Source: Negativicutes bacterium
Lineage (GTDB): Bacteria; Bacillota; Negativicutes; JAGOZY01
Direction: 5' to 3'
DNA: 6,548 nucleotides
NCBI GenBank assembly: GCA_018058445.1
Contig: JAGOZY010000064.1
Coordinates: forward strand, 1 to 6,548
The notes beneath the pieces are model-generated. The model did not search any database, was not told the origin of the DNA, and saw only the letters and a program-made list of their open reading frames with translations. This document shows, piece after piece, positions 1 to 6,548 of the stretch. Made by a program: the position numbers and the translations under genes. Position 1 is the first letter of the stretch; every line of letters starts with the position of its first letter.

Positions 1-101
1 CCCCACAGTTGGGTAATCGCTTTCTCTGCTTGATTATCTTGATTCGTTGTTCGTGTCTTGATTCCAATAATTTTTTTCGCTGGAAGATTAATTTTTTTCA
101 T
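1..101 (-). CDS. GyrI-like / effector-binding domain protein, N-terminal fragment (cut by window edge)
   Basis: Only the first 33 codons are inside the window; the rest lies beyond the left edge. The ATG at 101-99 opens a frame with no stop to position 1, reading MKKINLPAKKIIGIKTRTTN and ending near ITQLWG. The K-K-I-I-G-I-x-T-R-T-T-N pattern followed by a leucine-tryptophan around residue 32 resembles the N-terminus of stand-alone GyrI-like (YdeE / AraC-effector-binding) proteins. These are small soluble domains that bind hydrophobic ligands. A G-rich ribosome binding site (AAAGGGG) lies about 7 bases upstream of the ATG. The gene follows glyS after 48 bases with no obvious terminator, so it may be read as the tail of the glyQS transcript. 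Family assignment rests on a short match and is moderate; the specific role is unknown. Confidence 0.55.
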   Translation of the reverse strand, partial: MKKINLPAKKIIGIKTRTTNQDNQAEKAITQLW

Positions 102-149
102 CCAAGCACCCCTTTTCAGCATCGAATGTCTTTGAATTTCCATTTTGCA

Positions 150-2216
150 TTAGACTAATTGATTCAGCTTGGAAAAATCTACCAGCAAATTACCGACAGA
201 CAAAATGTCTTGCAGCATGGCTAATCGATTTTCTCGTACTTTTAAGTCTTCCGCCATCACCATCACATCTGTAAAGAAGCGTTCTGTCGGCTTGGCAAGC
301 TTCCCAAGGGCAATTAATGCGGCCTCATAGGAATGGTTTTCGAGGGATTCAATAATTGTTTTTCGAATCGGTTGCCACTCCGTCCAGAGAGCTTTTTCCG
401 CCTCTTCTTGAAGAAGTGACTCATCAATCAAATCGATCGTTTCAGCATTCTTCAATAAATTTCCAATTCGGATCATGGATTGTACAACCGGTCCAATCGT
501 TCCATTTTCCCAAGCGATTTTTAAAGCGAGCGCCTTTTGGTAGGTTCCATAAAGATCATCAATCGATTCCCCTAAAGCGGCTTCCGCTAAAGCAGGTGGG
601 AACTCTTGATCGCCTAAGAAACTACGTAAACGAATTCGGAAGAAATTTTGCAGTTCTTCTTGAATTTCCATTTGTTTTTCATCGTCTTCGATACTATATT
701 CACTCAATGCAGCTTGAGCAAATTCCGCTAAAGAAATATGCATTTTTCCATCAATAATCATCAAGAGAATTCCCAGTGCCTGTCGGCGAAGCGCATAGGG
801 GTCTTGGGATCCAGTCGGGATGAGCCCACGGCTAAATGTCCCAACCAAGTTGTCCATTTTATCTGCCAAGCTGACCCAGCGTCCAGCAGTACTTTTCGGC
901 AGTTCATCTCCAGCAAAGCGGGGCAGATAATGCTCAAAAATACCGTGAGAAATTGTTTCTTTTTCGCCTTCCAAACGGGCATACACTTCTCCCATGATCC
1001 CTTGAAGCTCGGTAAACTCCGTCACCATACCGGTCAAAAGATCCGCCTTTGATAGATAAGCAATCCGTTGAGCAGCAATCTGTTCTTCTGTACTTCCATC
1101 AGAACCAAGCCAACGAGTAAGCCCTTCAAGGCGAGTTACTTTATCCCGCAAAGTACCTAGGCCATCTTGGAAAACAATGGTCGCAAGTTTATCAACCCGA
1201 TCTTCAAGTTTGGTTTTTTGATCTTCCAGATAAAAGAACCGGGCATCAGCCAGACGAGCTCGCAGCACTCGTTCGTTTCCTTTTTTGACCAATTCTAAAT
1301 GATCGGCATTTCCATTACGTACGGCAATAAATCTGGGCAGAAGTTTTGACCCATCTTCTGCAAGAACTGGAAAATAACGTTGATGTTCCTTCATCGGCGT
1401 CATGACTGCTTGAGCAGGTAAATCCAGATAATCTTCTTCAAAGGCTCCACAAAGAGCCGTCGGATATTCGACCAAGAAGACTACTTCTGTTAGCAAATCT
1501 TTGTCCCAAGCAACTTTTCCGCCTTCTGCTTTCGCAGCATCTTCAACTTGCTGGACGATGATTTGTCGACGTTGTTCTTGATCTAAAATAACGTAATTCT
1601 CTTGTAGCCGAGCAAAATAGTCTTCTGGGTTCTTCACTGTAAATTCCGGCTTTCCTAAGAAACGGTGTCCTCTCGTTGTTCTGCCAGAAGTGATATCGGC
1701 AAATGAAAAGGAAACTTCTTCGTCACCAAACAGGCCAATTAGCCAGTGCACGGGTCGAGCAAAGCGGATATCTTTATCGCCCCACCGCATTGTTTTAGAG
1801 AAGTTTAGCTTTTCAATCAAAGTGACTAACAGCTCTGGTAAAACAGATTGAACGGATCGACCTTCACGCTTAACCTTTGCCCAAACATAACCATCGAGAA
1901 CCGTCAAATCAGCTGCTGTAACCCCCTGTCCGCGGGCAAAACCTTCTGCTGCTTTGGTTGGTTTTCCTTCCGCGTCAAAAGCAATTGCAATCGCTGGGCC
2001 TTTACTTTCTTTTTCTTCTGATTCGGTTTCTTCAGCCACATTGACAACGTGTAGAACTAACCGCCGGGGAGTCGCGAGGGCACGCATTCCACCATGAGCA
2101 ATTCGCTCTTCTGCCATCAGTTTTTTCCCGAGCTCTTCCATTTGTACTAATGTATGAGGAATAAAACGAGCGGGAATTTCTTCAGTACCAATCTCTAAGA
2201 GTAGATCCTTAGCCAT
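150..2216 (-). CDS. glyS: Glycine--tRNA ligase beta subunit
   Basis: This encodes the large beta subunit of the alpha2-beta2 bacterial glycyl-tRNA synthetase (EC 6.1.1.14). It binds tRNA-Gly, while the alpha subunit activates glycine with ATP. The 688 residues match the usual family length. Visible family signatures are [14 protein letters not shown] near residues 5-18, the RWGDK...FARPVHWL block at about 144-159, RGHRFLG at 182-188, the [11 protein letters not shown] block at 273-283, the [20 protein letters not shown] region (HD-like domain) at 390-409, [11 protein letters not shown] at 449-459 and the [12 protein letters not shown] block at 467-478. A C-terminal DALR-type anticodon-binding region is expected after about residue 580. 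The ATG lies inside the end of glyQ (8-base overlap), 8 bases after an AAAGGAGG site at 2232-2225, which suggests translational coupling. Expression should follow the T-box upstream of glyQ. No truncation or frameshift is seen. Confidence 0.97.
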   Translation of the reverse strand: MAKDLLLEIGTEEIPARFIPHTLVQMEELGKKLMAEERIAHGGMRALATPRRLVLHVVNVAEETESEEKESKGPAIAIAFDAEGKPTKAAEGFARGQGVTAADLTVLDGYVWAKVKREGRSVQSVLPELLVTLIEKLNFSKTMRWGDKDIRFARPVHWLIGLFGDEEVSFSFADITSGRTTRGHRFLGKPEFTVKNPEDYFARLQENYVILDQEQRRQIIVQQVEDAAKAEGGKVAWDKDLLTEVVFLVEYPTALCGAFEEDYLDLPAQAVMTPMKEHQRYFPVLAEDGSKLLPRFIAVRNGNADHLELVKKGNERVLRARLADARFFYLEDQKTKLEDRVDKLATIVFQDGLGTLRDKVTRLEGLTRWLGSDGSTEEQIAAQRIAYLSKADLLTGMVTEFTELQGIMGEVYARLEGEKETISHGIFEHYLPRFAGDELPKSTAGRWVSLADKMDNLVGTFSRGLIPTGSQDPYALRRQALGILLMIIDGKMHISLAEFAQAALSEYSIEDDEKQMEIQEELQNFFRIRLRSFLGDQEFPPALAEAALGESIDDLYGTYQKALALKIAWENGTIGPVVQSMIRIGNLLKNAETIDLIDESLLQEEAEKALWTEWQPIRKTIIESLENHSYEAALIALGKLAKPTERFFTDVMVMAEDLKVRENRLAMLQDILSVGNLLVDFSKLNQLV

Positions 2217-3093
2217 TATTGACTCCTCCTTTCAAAAGCGGATAGCCTAATTTTTCTCGCTGCACTAGATATTGCTTGGCACACTCTCGCGCCATATGAC
2301 GGACTCGTCCGATAAAGCCAGTCCGTTCGCTTACACTAATCGCTCCGCGAGCATCTAGCACATTAAACGTGTGTGAGCATTTCAAAACATAATCATAAGC
2401 AGGAAGCACTAAGCCGCTTTCCAAAATTCGGAGCGCTTCTTTTTCATAGCAATCAAATAAATGAAAAAGCAATTGGGCATCCGCGAGCTCAAAACTATAA
2501 ATTGAGTTCTCCAGTTCGTTTTGTCCAAAGATTGCTCCATAGCTTACCCCATCTACCCACTCCAAATCAAAAACATTTTCCACTCCTTGAATATACATGG
2601 CAAGTCGCTCTAGGCCGTAAGTAATTTCAACAGACACAGGCTTTACATCAATACTACCCACCTGCTGAAAGTAGGTGAACTGGGTAATTTCCATTCCATC
2701 CAGCCAGACTTCCCAGCCCAGTCCCCAAGCTCCTAGTGTTGGCGATTCCCAGTTATCTTCAACAAAGCGAATATCGTGCTTTAAAGGGTCAATTCCAAGA
2801 AGTTTTAAACTCTCCAGATATAGCTCTTGAATATTAGCCGGCGATGGCTTCATGATCACTTGATACTGATGATGCTGATAAAGTCGATTTGGGTTTTCCC
2901 CATACCGACCATCGGCAGGACGACGAGAAGGCTCGACGTAAGCCACATTCCACGGCTCAGGTCCTAAAGCGCGTAAGAACGTTGACGGATTCATAGTACC
3001 CGCCCCTTTTTCCACATCATAAGGCTGACCAATGACACATTTTTGTGCGGCCCAGTAGTTTTGTAAAGTCAGAATAATTTCTTGAAACGTCAC
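2209..3093 (-). CDS. glyQ: Glycine--tRNA ligase alpha subunit
   Basis: This encodes the catalytic alpha subunit of heterotetrameric glycyl-tRNA synthetase, a class II aminoacyl-tRNA synthetase core that forms glycyl-adenylate. At 294 residues it is normal in length. Highly conserved blocks are visible: [20 protein letters not shown] at 29-48, [17 protein letters not shown] at 54-70, QVIMKPSP at 78-85, [10 protein letters not shown] at 107-116, the [19 protein letters not shown] block at 126-144, motif 3 with GLER at 160-163, and [12 protein letters not shown] in the C-terminal third. The start codon is GTG at 3093-3091, preceded by AAGGAGGA at 3108-3101 with 7 bases between. There is no in-frame ATG before Met34, which lies inside a conserved block, so GTG must be the start. 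It is followed directly by glyS. Regulation is by the glycine T-box at about 3650-3416; an unusually long structured stretch separates that leader from this gene. Confidence 0.97.
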   Translation of the reverse strand: MTFQEIILTLQNYWAAQKCVIGQPYDVEKGAGTMNPSTFLRALGPEPWNVAYVEPSRRPADGRYGENPNRLYQHHQYQVIMKPSPANIQELYLESLKLLGIDPLKHDIRFVEDNWESPTLGAWGLGWEVWLDGMEITQFTYFQQVGSIDVKPVSVEITYGLERLAMYIQGVENVFDLEWVDGVSYGAIFGQNELENSIYSFELADAQLLFHLFDCYEKEALRILESGLVLPAYDYVLKCSHTFNVLDARGAISVSERTGFIGRVRHMARECAKQYLVQREKLGYPLLKGGVNNG

Positions 3094-3133
3094 TATTTTT
3101 TCCTCCTTGATTTTTAATTTCTATTTCAATGTA

Positions 3134-3410
3134 GCACTATTCAGATACTGTCTAAATTCAGCAAAAACAAGTAGTGCAAAGCGGAAAGACAAAGGAGACC
3201 GTTGGTAGTACATCGAAGTACAGCAAGGTTTCGTTTTTCTCTTCAATACCACAATGCGAAGTTTTCATGAGTTTGGTATCCTTAGCCTACGTGTGCTTTT
3301 GGCACACTGCGGTTCACTAGGATTTCTGCGTCTCTGCGTTTCTTGAAATCTAGTGACGGATATTCTTCCTATTGTTATTTTGATTCGCTCGCGCTTCCAA
3401 AACAACATAG
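3134..3410. repeat. Hairpin-rich non-coding block between the T-box terminator and glyQ
   Basis: No plausible gene lies between 3094 and 3415. Several inverted repeats follow one another. Arms (plus-strand coordinates) are: 3134-3139 with 3172-3177 (GCACTA/TAGTGC); an imperfect hairpin over about 3181-3243 with GAGACC 3195-3200 facing GGTTTC 3227-3232 (one G-U pair as RNA), TTG/CAA, and GTAC 3208-3211 with 3218-3221; ATACCA 3246-3251 with TGGTAT 3274-3279; GTGTGC 3291-3296 with GCACAC 3302-3307; TCACTAGGATTTC 3314-3326 with GAAATCTAGTGA 3345-3356 (one bulged G); and CTAT..GTT.TTTTG 3369-3382 with CAAAA.AAC.ATAG 3398-3410. The loop at 3325-3340 contains the near-tandem octamers TCTGCGTC and TCTGCGTT. 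A T-box leader normally ends shortly before the ribosome binding site, so this looks like an inserted intergenic repeat or MITE-like element, or an extra structured leader domain. No transposase or target duplication is visible. Confidence 0.5.
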
Positions 3411-3415
3411 TCAGT

Positions 3416-3465
3416 AAAAAGAGACCCCGTCTCTGACTACTTCTGTAGCCAGGGACGAGATCTCT
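3416..3465 (-). terminator. Intrinsic terminator of the glyQS T-box leader
   Basis: In the transcript, the arm at 3465-3445 pairs with the arm at 3440-3420 around the tetraloop AGAA (3444-3441). This gives about 21 consecutive base pairs with a single C/A mismatch and a few G-U pairs. A run of U residues ends the stem (A's at 3416-3420 on the plus strand). Its 5' arm contains the CGUCCCU segment needed for the antiterminator, so the two structures exclude each other as in known T-box switches. Confidence 0.93.
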
Positions 3466-3650
3466 CCCGCGGTTCCACCCTGATTGATGATTATAAACTA
3501 ATCATCCTCTTTTTTTATAGCAGGCTTTACTCATCATCCAAATAAAAAATCGAATGATTTTCCTCCTGCAGCTTGGAAGGGCCTCTTTGTCTGGTATCGG
3601 CTTTCACTATTCCGATTCGCTGTTAGGTAGACAAACACTTCTTCCTCATC
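3416..3650 (-). promoter_or_regulatory. Glycine T-box riboswitch (tRNA-Gly sensing leader of glyQS)
   Basis: The T-box core AGGGTGGAACCGCG reads on the minus strand at 3481-3468. Stem I is closed by GGAAG 3645-3641 with CUUCC 3579-3575. Above it an internal loop carries the specifier GGC at 3583-3581 (glycine, matching a GCC anticodon), followed by the helix UUUGUCU 3635-3629 / AGACAAA 3592-3586 and an apical AUCGG/CCGAU stem. A Stem II-like helix (GCAGG 3569-3565 with CCUGC 3524-3520) encloses a small hairpin at 3561-3546. Stem III is a perfect 8-base-pair hairpin at 3506-3486. The antiterminator at 3481-3451 pairs AGGG with CCCU and GCGGGA with UCUCGU around a GAGA loop, leaving the UGGAACC bulge to bind the uncharged tRNA CCA end. 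Low charging of tRNA-Gly should therefore permit glyQS transcription. The structure was folded by eye. Confidence 0.93.
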
Positions 3651-3664
3651 GCTAATATAAAATT

Positions 3665-3693
3665 ATTCTACCTGAAAAACCAGCAAACCTCAA
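3665..3693 (-). promoter_or_regulatory. Sigma-A-type promoter for the glyQS T-box transcript
   Basis: On the minus strand TTGAGG (3693-3688) and TAGAAT (3670-3665) are separated by exactly 17 bases, a close match to the housekeeping consensus. The expected start of transcription, around 3660-3655, lies just before Stem I of the T-box. The -35 box begins only 5 bases after the stop codon of the upstream DUF4342 gene. Confidence 0.8.
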
Positions 3694-3698
3694 GAAAA

Positions 3699-4157
3699 TT
3701 AGCTCAGTGGGTGATTTTCATCTTCTTCGGTTTCCAGTTTGGCGATAATTTCTTCGGCAGCATCTTCGCTGTCTTTTTTTACAAGCTCAATCGTGCAGCG
3801 TCGGAACATTGCAACGATGGCAGCGATCAATGTAAGTTGTGGTAATAGTACAGCACTAATCGCACCTACAACAATGGGAAGCTCCGTCAGTACTTTGCCT
3901 TCATGGCTGATTCGGATTCGGGTGACTTTTCCTTCTTGAATCAATTGCTTCACTTTTTCGAGCACATCTTGAGTTTTACCAGAGAAGCAAGTGAACATCG
4001 CATCGGTTTTGCTTTGTTTTGGACGGTGCTCCAGTTCGATTAACGCTGCAATAACGTCTCCTTCACAAAGCTCAAGTAATTCTTTCGCTTCTTGGTAAGA
4101 AAGATCTCCCCGCTCCCGCAGGATGTCCAATTTTTCCAATGTGATTTTTTCTTCCAT
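3699..4157 (-). CDS. DUF4342 domain protein with UBA-like N-terminus and one membrane segment
   Basis: This is a 152-residue protein of unknown function. Residues 5-45 (EKLDILRERGDLSYQEAKEL, then GDVIAALIELEHR) look like a UBA/TS-N-type three-helix fold. Residues 62-125 (DVLEKVKQLIQEGKVTRIRI, then ELPIVVGAI) match my recollection of DUF4342. They include a hydrophobic stretch at about 95-118 that could span or dip into the membrane, followed by RRCTIEL. The C-terminus is strongly acidic (residues 129-147). No catalytic motif is visible. The start is supported by AAGGAGG 9 bases upstream of the ATG. It lies 45 bases after the Ldh2-family gene and just before the glyQS promoter; I recall similar proteins near glyQ in Clostridia and Negativicutes. 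A perfect palindrome precedes its ribosome binding site. The domain call is fairly sure; the function is unknown. Confidence 0.82.
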   Translation of the reverse strand: MEEKITLEKLDILRERGDLSYQEAKELLELCEGDVIAALIELEHRPKQSKTDAMFTCFSGKTQDVLEKVKQLIQEGKVTRIRISHEGKVLTELPIVVGAISAVLLPQLTLIAAIVAMFRRCTIELVKKDSEDAAEEIIAKLETEEDENHPLS

Positions 4158-4175
4158 AGTAAGTTGCCTCCTTAT

Positions 4176-4189
4176 AGGTCATTTGACCT
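4176..4189. promoter_or_regulatory. Perfect 6-2-6 palindrome, possible operator
   Basis: The sequence AGGTCATTTGACCT has perfect 6-base arms and a 2-base centre. It lies in the 45-base gap between the Ldh2-family gene and the DUF4342 gene, just upstream of the latter's AAGGAGG site (4174-4168). The centre is too short for an efficient RNA hairpin loop unless the inner pair opens, so a dimeric protein-binding site is possible. There is no direct evidence of function. Confidence 0.35.
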
Positions 4190-4202
4190 TCTTCTCATTT
4201 GT

Positions 4203-5264
4203 TTATTGTAACATCTCTCCTGGATTTTCAATACCCACATTTTCAGCACAGTCTAAAAGTGCTTGTAGGCTTCCTGGAGCTAATGGGATACCCTCTTCAC
4301 TACGTTTTGTCCGAGTCGTTTGTTCCGGGTCACCGGGGAACTTTACTGGCTGGTCTTCCTTCATCGGCGGCGATGCTTTAAGCCAATCCATTAAATTTGC
4401 GACTTGCTTATCGAATTTTTCTTTACTCGTCAGTTTGTACGGATCAAAAATGATTGAAAACATATTATTGATCAGTGGGTTATCAATTGGCGCATGGTCT
4501 TGAACCATCCCGCCGCTTAGGGCGCCACCGAGTAATTCACACATAAACGCAAGAGCATATCCTTTATGTTCGCCAAACGGTAGCAGTGCTCCTACCGGAT
4601 CTTCGAACATTACCGCCGGATCAGTCGTCGGTTTTCCTTGACCGTCAAGCAGCAATCCCGGTGCAAGCTGTTTTTCCGCTTCATAAGCAACCCGAAGTTT
4701 ACCAAAAGCAATGGAGCTTGTCGCATAGTCGAGAACAATGGGATATGGCTGATGAGGAACCGTTACACAAAACGGATTTGTCACCAATCGAGCATCCGTA
4801 CCACCCCAAGGTGCGACTTTAGGGGACGCAATTACATTTACAAAATGAATCGAGGCAAAGCCTGCTCGTGCGCATCGTTCGCCCCAATGGCCGATACGTC
4901 CTAGATGATGGGTATTGGCTAGGCCAACAATGCTCACTCCGTGTTTTTGGGCTCGCTCAATTCCAAGATCCATCGCTTCAATCCCGATAGACTGACCGAA
5001 ACCTTTGCAGCCATTCAAGCCAATCATCGGCCCTTGGTCGGTCACAATCATCGCTTTTTGATCGGAAATCGCTCGTCCATGCTCCAGATCGTCGATATAA
5101 GTTGGCACGAGTGTAATCCCATGAGAGCTATGTCCATAAAGATCGGCTTCAATCAGATTGTCAGCAATCCGTGTTGCTTCTTCATGACTCACTCCGGCAG
5201 CTTGAAAAGTGACTTCAACTAAGCTTTTTAGCTTATGGATTGGAAAATATTTTTCTTTCGCCAT
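4203..5264 (-). CDS. Ldh2-family NAD(P)-dependent 2-hydroxyacid dehydrogenase (YbiC-like)
   Basis: This belongs to the malate/L-lactate/ureidoglycolate dehydrogenase family (Ldh_2), cytosolic NAD(P)-dependent oxidoreductases unrelated in fold to classical lactate dehydrogenase. Family blocks, numbered from the upstream ATG, are GHSSHG at 46-51, NTHHLGRIG at 119-127 with the conserved histidine region, TNPFCV at 163-168, LDYATSSIAFGK at 179-190 and EHKGYALA at 233-240. As recalled, the whole protein resembles E. coli YbiC (HcxB, acting on aromatic 2-hydroxy/2-oxo acids) more than MDH or AllD types, including the KASP segment and the RTKRSEEGIPL-like C-terminal region. The substrate is not established. 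Two ATGs are possible, at 5270 and 5264. AAAGGAG (5279-5273) is only 2 bases from the first and 8 from the second, so 5264 (353 residues) is preferred. It follows recO after about 95 bases; no clear promoter or terminator was found in that gap. Confidence 0.88.
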   Translation of the reverse strand: MAKEKYFPIHKLKSLVEVTFQAAGVSHEEATRIADNLIEADLYGHSSHGITLVPTYIDDLEHGRAISDQKAMIVTDQGPMIGLNGCKGFGQSIGIEAMDLGIERAQKHGVSIVGLANTHHLGRIGHWGERCARAGFASIHFVNVIASPKVAPWGGTDARLVTNPFCVTVPHQPYPIVLDYATSSIAFGKLRVAYEAEKQLAPGLLLDGQGKPTTDPAVMFEDPVGALLPFGEHKGYALAFMCELLGGALSGGMVQDHAPIDNPLINNMFSIIFDPYKLTSKEKFDKQVANLMDWLKASPPMKEDQPVKFPGDPEQTTRTKRSEEGIPLAPGSLQALLDCAENVGIENPGEMLQ

Positions 5265-5359
5265 GTCCATCGCTCCTTTGGGCTGACAGAATTCCTTAAT
5301 TTTTTCAAATGGTTATTACTCAGATATTCGCTTTGGTACTAAAAATTCCTGCTTTTTGA

Positions 5360-6094
5360 TTAAATGTTACGCTGTTTTTGGAAAAACTCTAATGATCGAA
5401 AGTTTCGTCCACTATGATGATAAAGATAATGAAGGAGTATTTTCTCTGCTTCAATTAAATCTTTTCCAGAAATCGACCCCGAAATTTCTTTTTCGTCCCA
5501 CGGATAATTTTGTAGCGTTTGAAGAACCTGCAGCGTCTCTTGGCTAATCTGAGGAGCCAAAGGGTCAAGACCACAGCACGAGCCAATTACCCCGCCGCCT
5601 TCTGCCGATAAGCAACCTTCGTGAAGCTGACTTCCACATTCAATGCAGCCAGTTAGCTCGGCACCAAAACCAGCAAGCTCTAAAATTTTCCACAGGGCAG
5701 CTCCTGCCACGATACGAGGCGAACGAATCTCAAGCACTTCAAAAGCCCGATCTAAAAAATCAAACAACTCTTCTTGAGCTTCCTCTTCAGGCCAAAGAAT
5801 ATCAATCGCTTCGGCAATGACCGCGCCATAAGACATCCGATCCCAATCACTCCAGATATTTTGGCTATCCCGAAGAGTTCGAGCTTCTAACAGTCGATAT
5901 CCTTCACGTTGACGATCGACTTGTAAATCTAGCAGAGCGAAAGGCTGGAGTAAACCGCCGCGCCCAGATTTTCTCCGACTTCCCGGACAGAAGACTCTCA
6001 TCTTGCCTTGCTCTTTTGTGAAAAAAATGGCGATTCGGTCTGCTGCGCCGGAATCCCGGGCAGAGAGCAAAATCGCCGATACGTTCATGTCCAT
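5360..6094 (-). CDS. recO: DNA repair protein RecO
   Basis: RecO works with RecF and RecR to load RecA onto SSB-coated single-stranded DNA in gap repair and recombination. At 244 residues it is of normal length. An N-terminal OB-fold spans about residues 1-78, with the typical ILLSARDSGAADRIAIFFT strand pattern, a G-K-M-R-V-F-C-P-G-S-R-R-K-S segment at 30-43 and the LLQPFALLDL strand. A helical C-terminal domain contains a cysteine cluster: C150 and C153 (CIECG), C161, then C173-C174. In zinc-binding members the second half is usually a C-x2-C pair; here the expected first cysteine appears to be Gly171. The ATG follows AGGAG by 7 bases, and a small CTAAG/CTTAG hairpin (6107-6119) abuts that site. 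The gene lies 33 bases after the CBS/CorC transporter gene, so co-transcription is likely. The call is firm from overall pattern and length. Confidence 0.92.
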   Translation of the reverse strand: MDMNVSAILLSARDSGAADRIAIFFTKEQGKMRVFCPGSRRKSGRGGLLQPFALLDLQVDRQREGYRLLEARTLRDSQNIWSDWDRMSYGAVIAEAIDILWPEEEAQEELFDFLDRAFEVLEIRSPRIVAGAALWKILELAGFGAELTGCIECGSQLHEGCLSAEGGGVIGSCCGLDPLAPQISQETLQVLQTLQNYPWDEKEISGSISGKDLIEAEKILLHYLYHHSGRNFRSLEFFQKQRNI

Positions 6095-6127
6095 CCAAAT
6101 TCTCCTCTAAGTATCTTAGGACAATAG

Positions 6128-6548
<421 letters not shown>

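Noticed and set aside
738..1052. Open frames on the plus strand, and one short minus frame at 761-982, within glyS
   Set aside because: They overlap a full-length, highly conserved glyS and lack recognisable domains or ribosome binding sites, so they are shadows of its codons.
3110..3175. A second promoter close to glyQ
   Set aside because: Candidate boxes such as TTGCTG with AATAGT at 17 bases match the consensus poorly, and the T-box promoter already accounts for transcription.
3265..3408. A 47-codon minus-strand reading frame starting MLFWKRERIK inside the hairpin-rich block
   Set aside because: It has no ribosome binding site, a composition dominated by Arg/Lys/Ser, and it runs across the hairpin arms and the near-tandem octamers. 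It reads as a chance frame in a structured repeat rather than a gene.
3134..3410. CRISPR array, integron attC site or insertion sequence as explanation for the hairpin block
   Set aside because: There are no regularly spaced identical repeats, no attC R'/R'' core sites, no transposase frame and no visible target-site duplication.
4586..5222. Several plus-strand frames of 78-93 codons opposite the dehydrogenase gene
   Set aside because: They lie entirely inside a conserved gene on the other strand and show no family features.
5271..5359. Possible promoter or terminator between recO and the dehydrogenase gene
   Set aside because: Only weak A/T-rich arms (AATTTTT/AAAAATT, far apart) and TTGAAA without a properly spaced -10 box were found. 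This is insufficient for a call.
5904..6098. A 64-codon minus-strand frame overlapping the start of recO
   Set aside because: It is in a different frame from recO, whose start has a good ribosome binding site and conserved N-terminus; the product is compositionally biased and unrecognisable.

Overview
The window reads as a chromosomal housekeeping stretch of a member of the Bacillota. All seven genes run right to left on the minus strand, base composition is moderate, and strong AAGGAGG-type ribosome binding sites precede most starts. A glycine T-box riboswitch sits before glyQ. The neighbourhood recO / DUF4342 protein / glyQ / glyS is, from memory, more like Negativicutes or Clostridia than Lactobacillales or Bacillus. 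The class is a tentative inference and was not tested by any search.

Layout in the direction of transcription (high to low coordinates): the 3' part of a CBS/CorC-HlyC (CNNM-type) membrane transporter gene, cut by the window edge (6548-6128); recO, a recombinational repair mediator (6094-5360); a YbiC-like member of the malate/L-lactate dehydrogenase (Ldh2) family (5264-4203); a small DUF4342 protein with a UBA-like N-terminus and one membrane segment (4157-3699); a promoter, a glycine-specific T-box leader and its intrinsic terminator (about 3693-3416); about 320 non-coding bases rich in inverted repeats (3415-3094); glyQ and glyS, encoding the two subunits of tetrameric glycyl-tRNA synthetase and overlapping by 8 bases (3093-150); and the start of a GyrI-like/effector-binding-domain gene cut by the left edge (101-1).

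The best understood logic is glyQS control. Uncharged tRNA-Gly should bind the leader through a GGC specifier and the T-box bulge, which favours the antiterminator over a 21-pair terminator hairpin. The promoter lies directly after the DUF4342 stop codon and no terminator is visible in between. Any read-through from the upstream genes must therefore also pass the T-box gate.

No undescribed multi-gene system is apparent. The least explained item is the 320-base block between the T-box terminator and the glyQ ribosome binding site. It contains at least six inverted repeats and looks like an inserted repeat element or a structured leader extension. Secondary points of interest are a Stem II-like domain in a glyQS T-box, a perfect 6-2-6 palindrome upstream of the DUF4342 gene, and an altered cysteine cluster in RecO.
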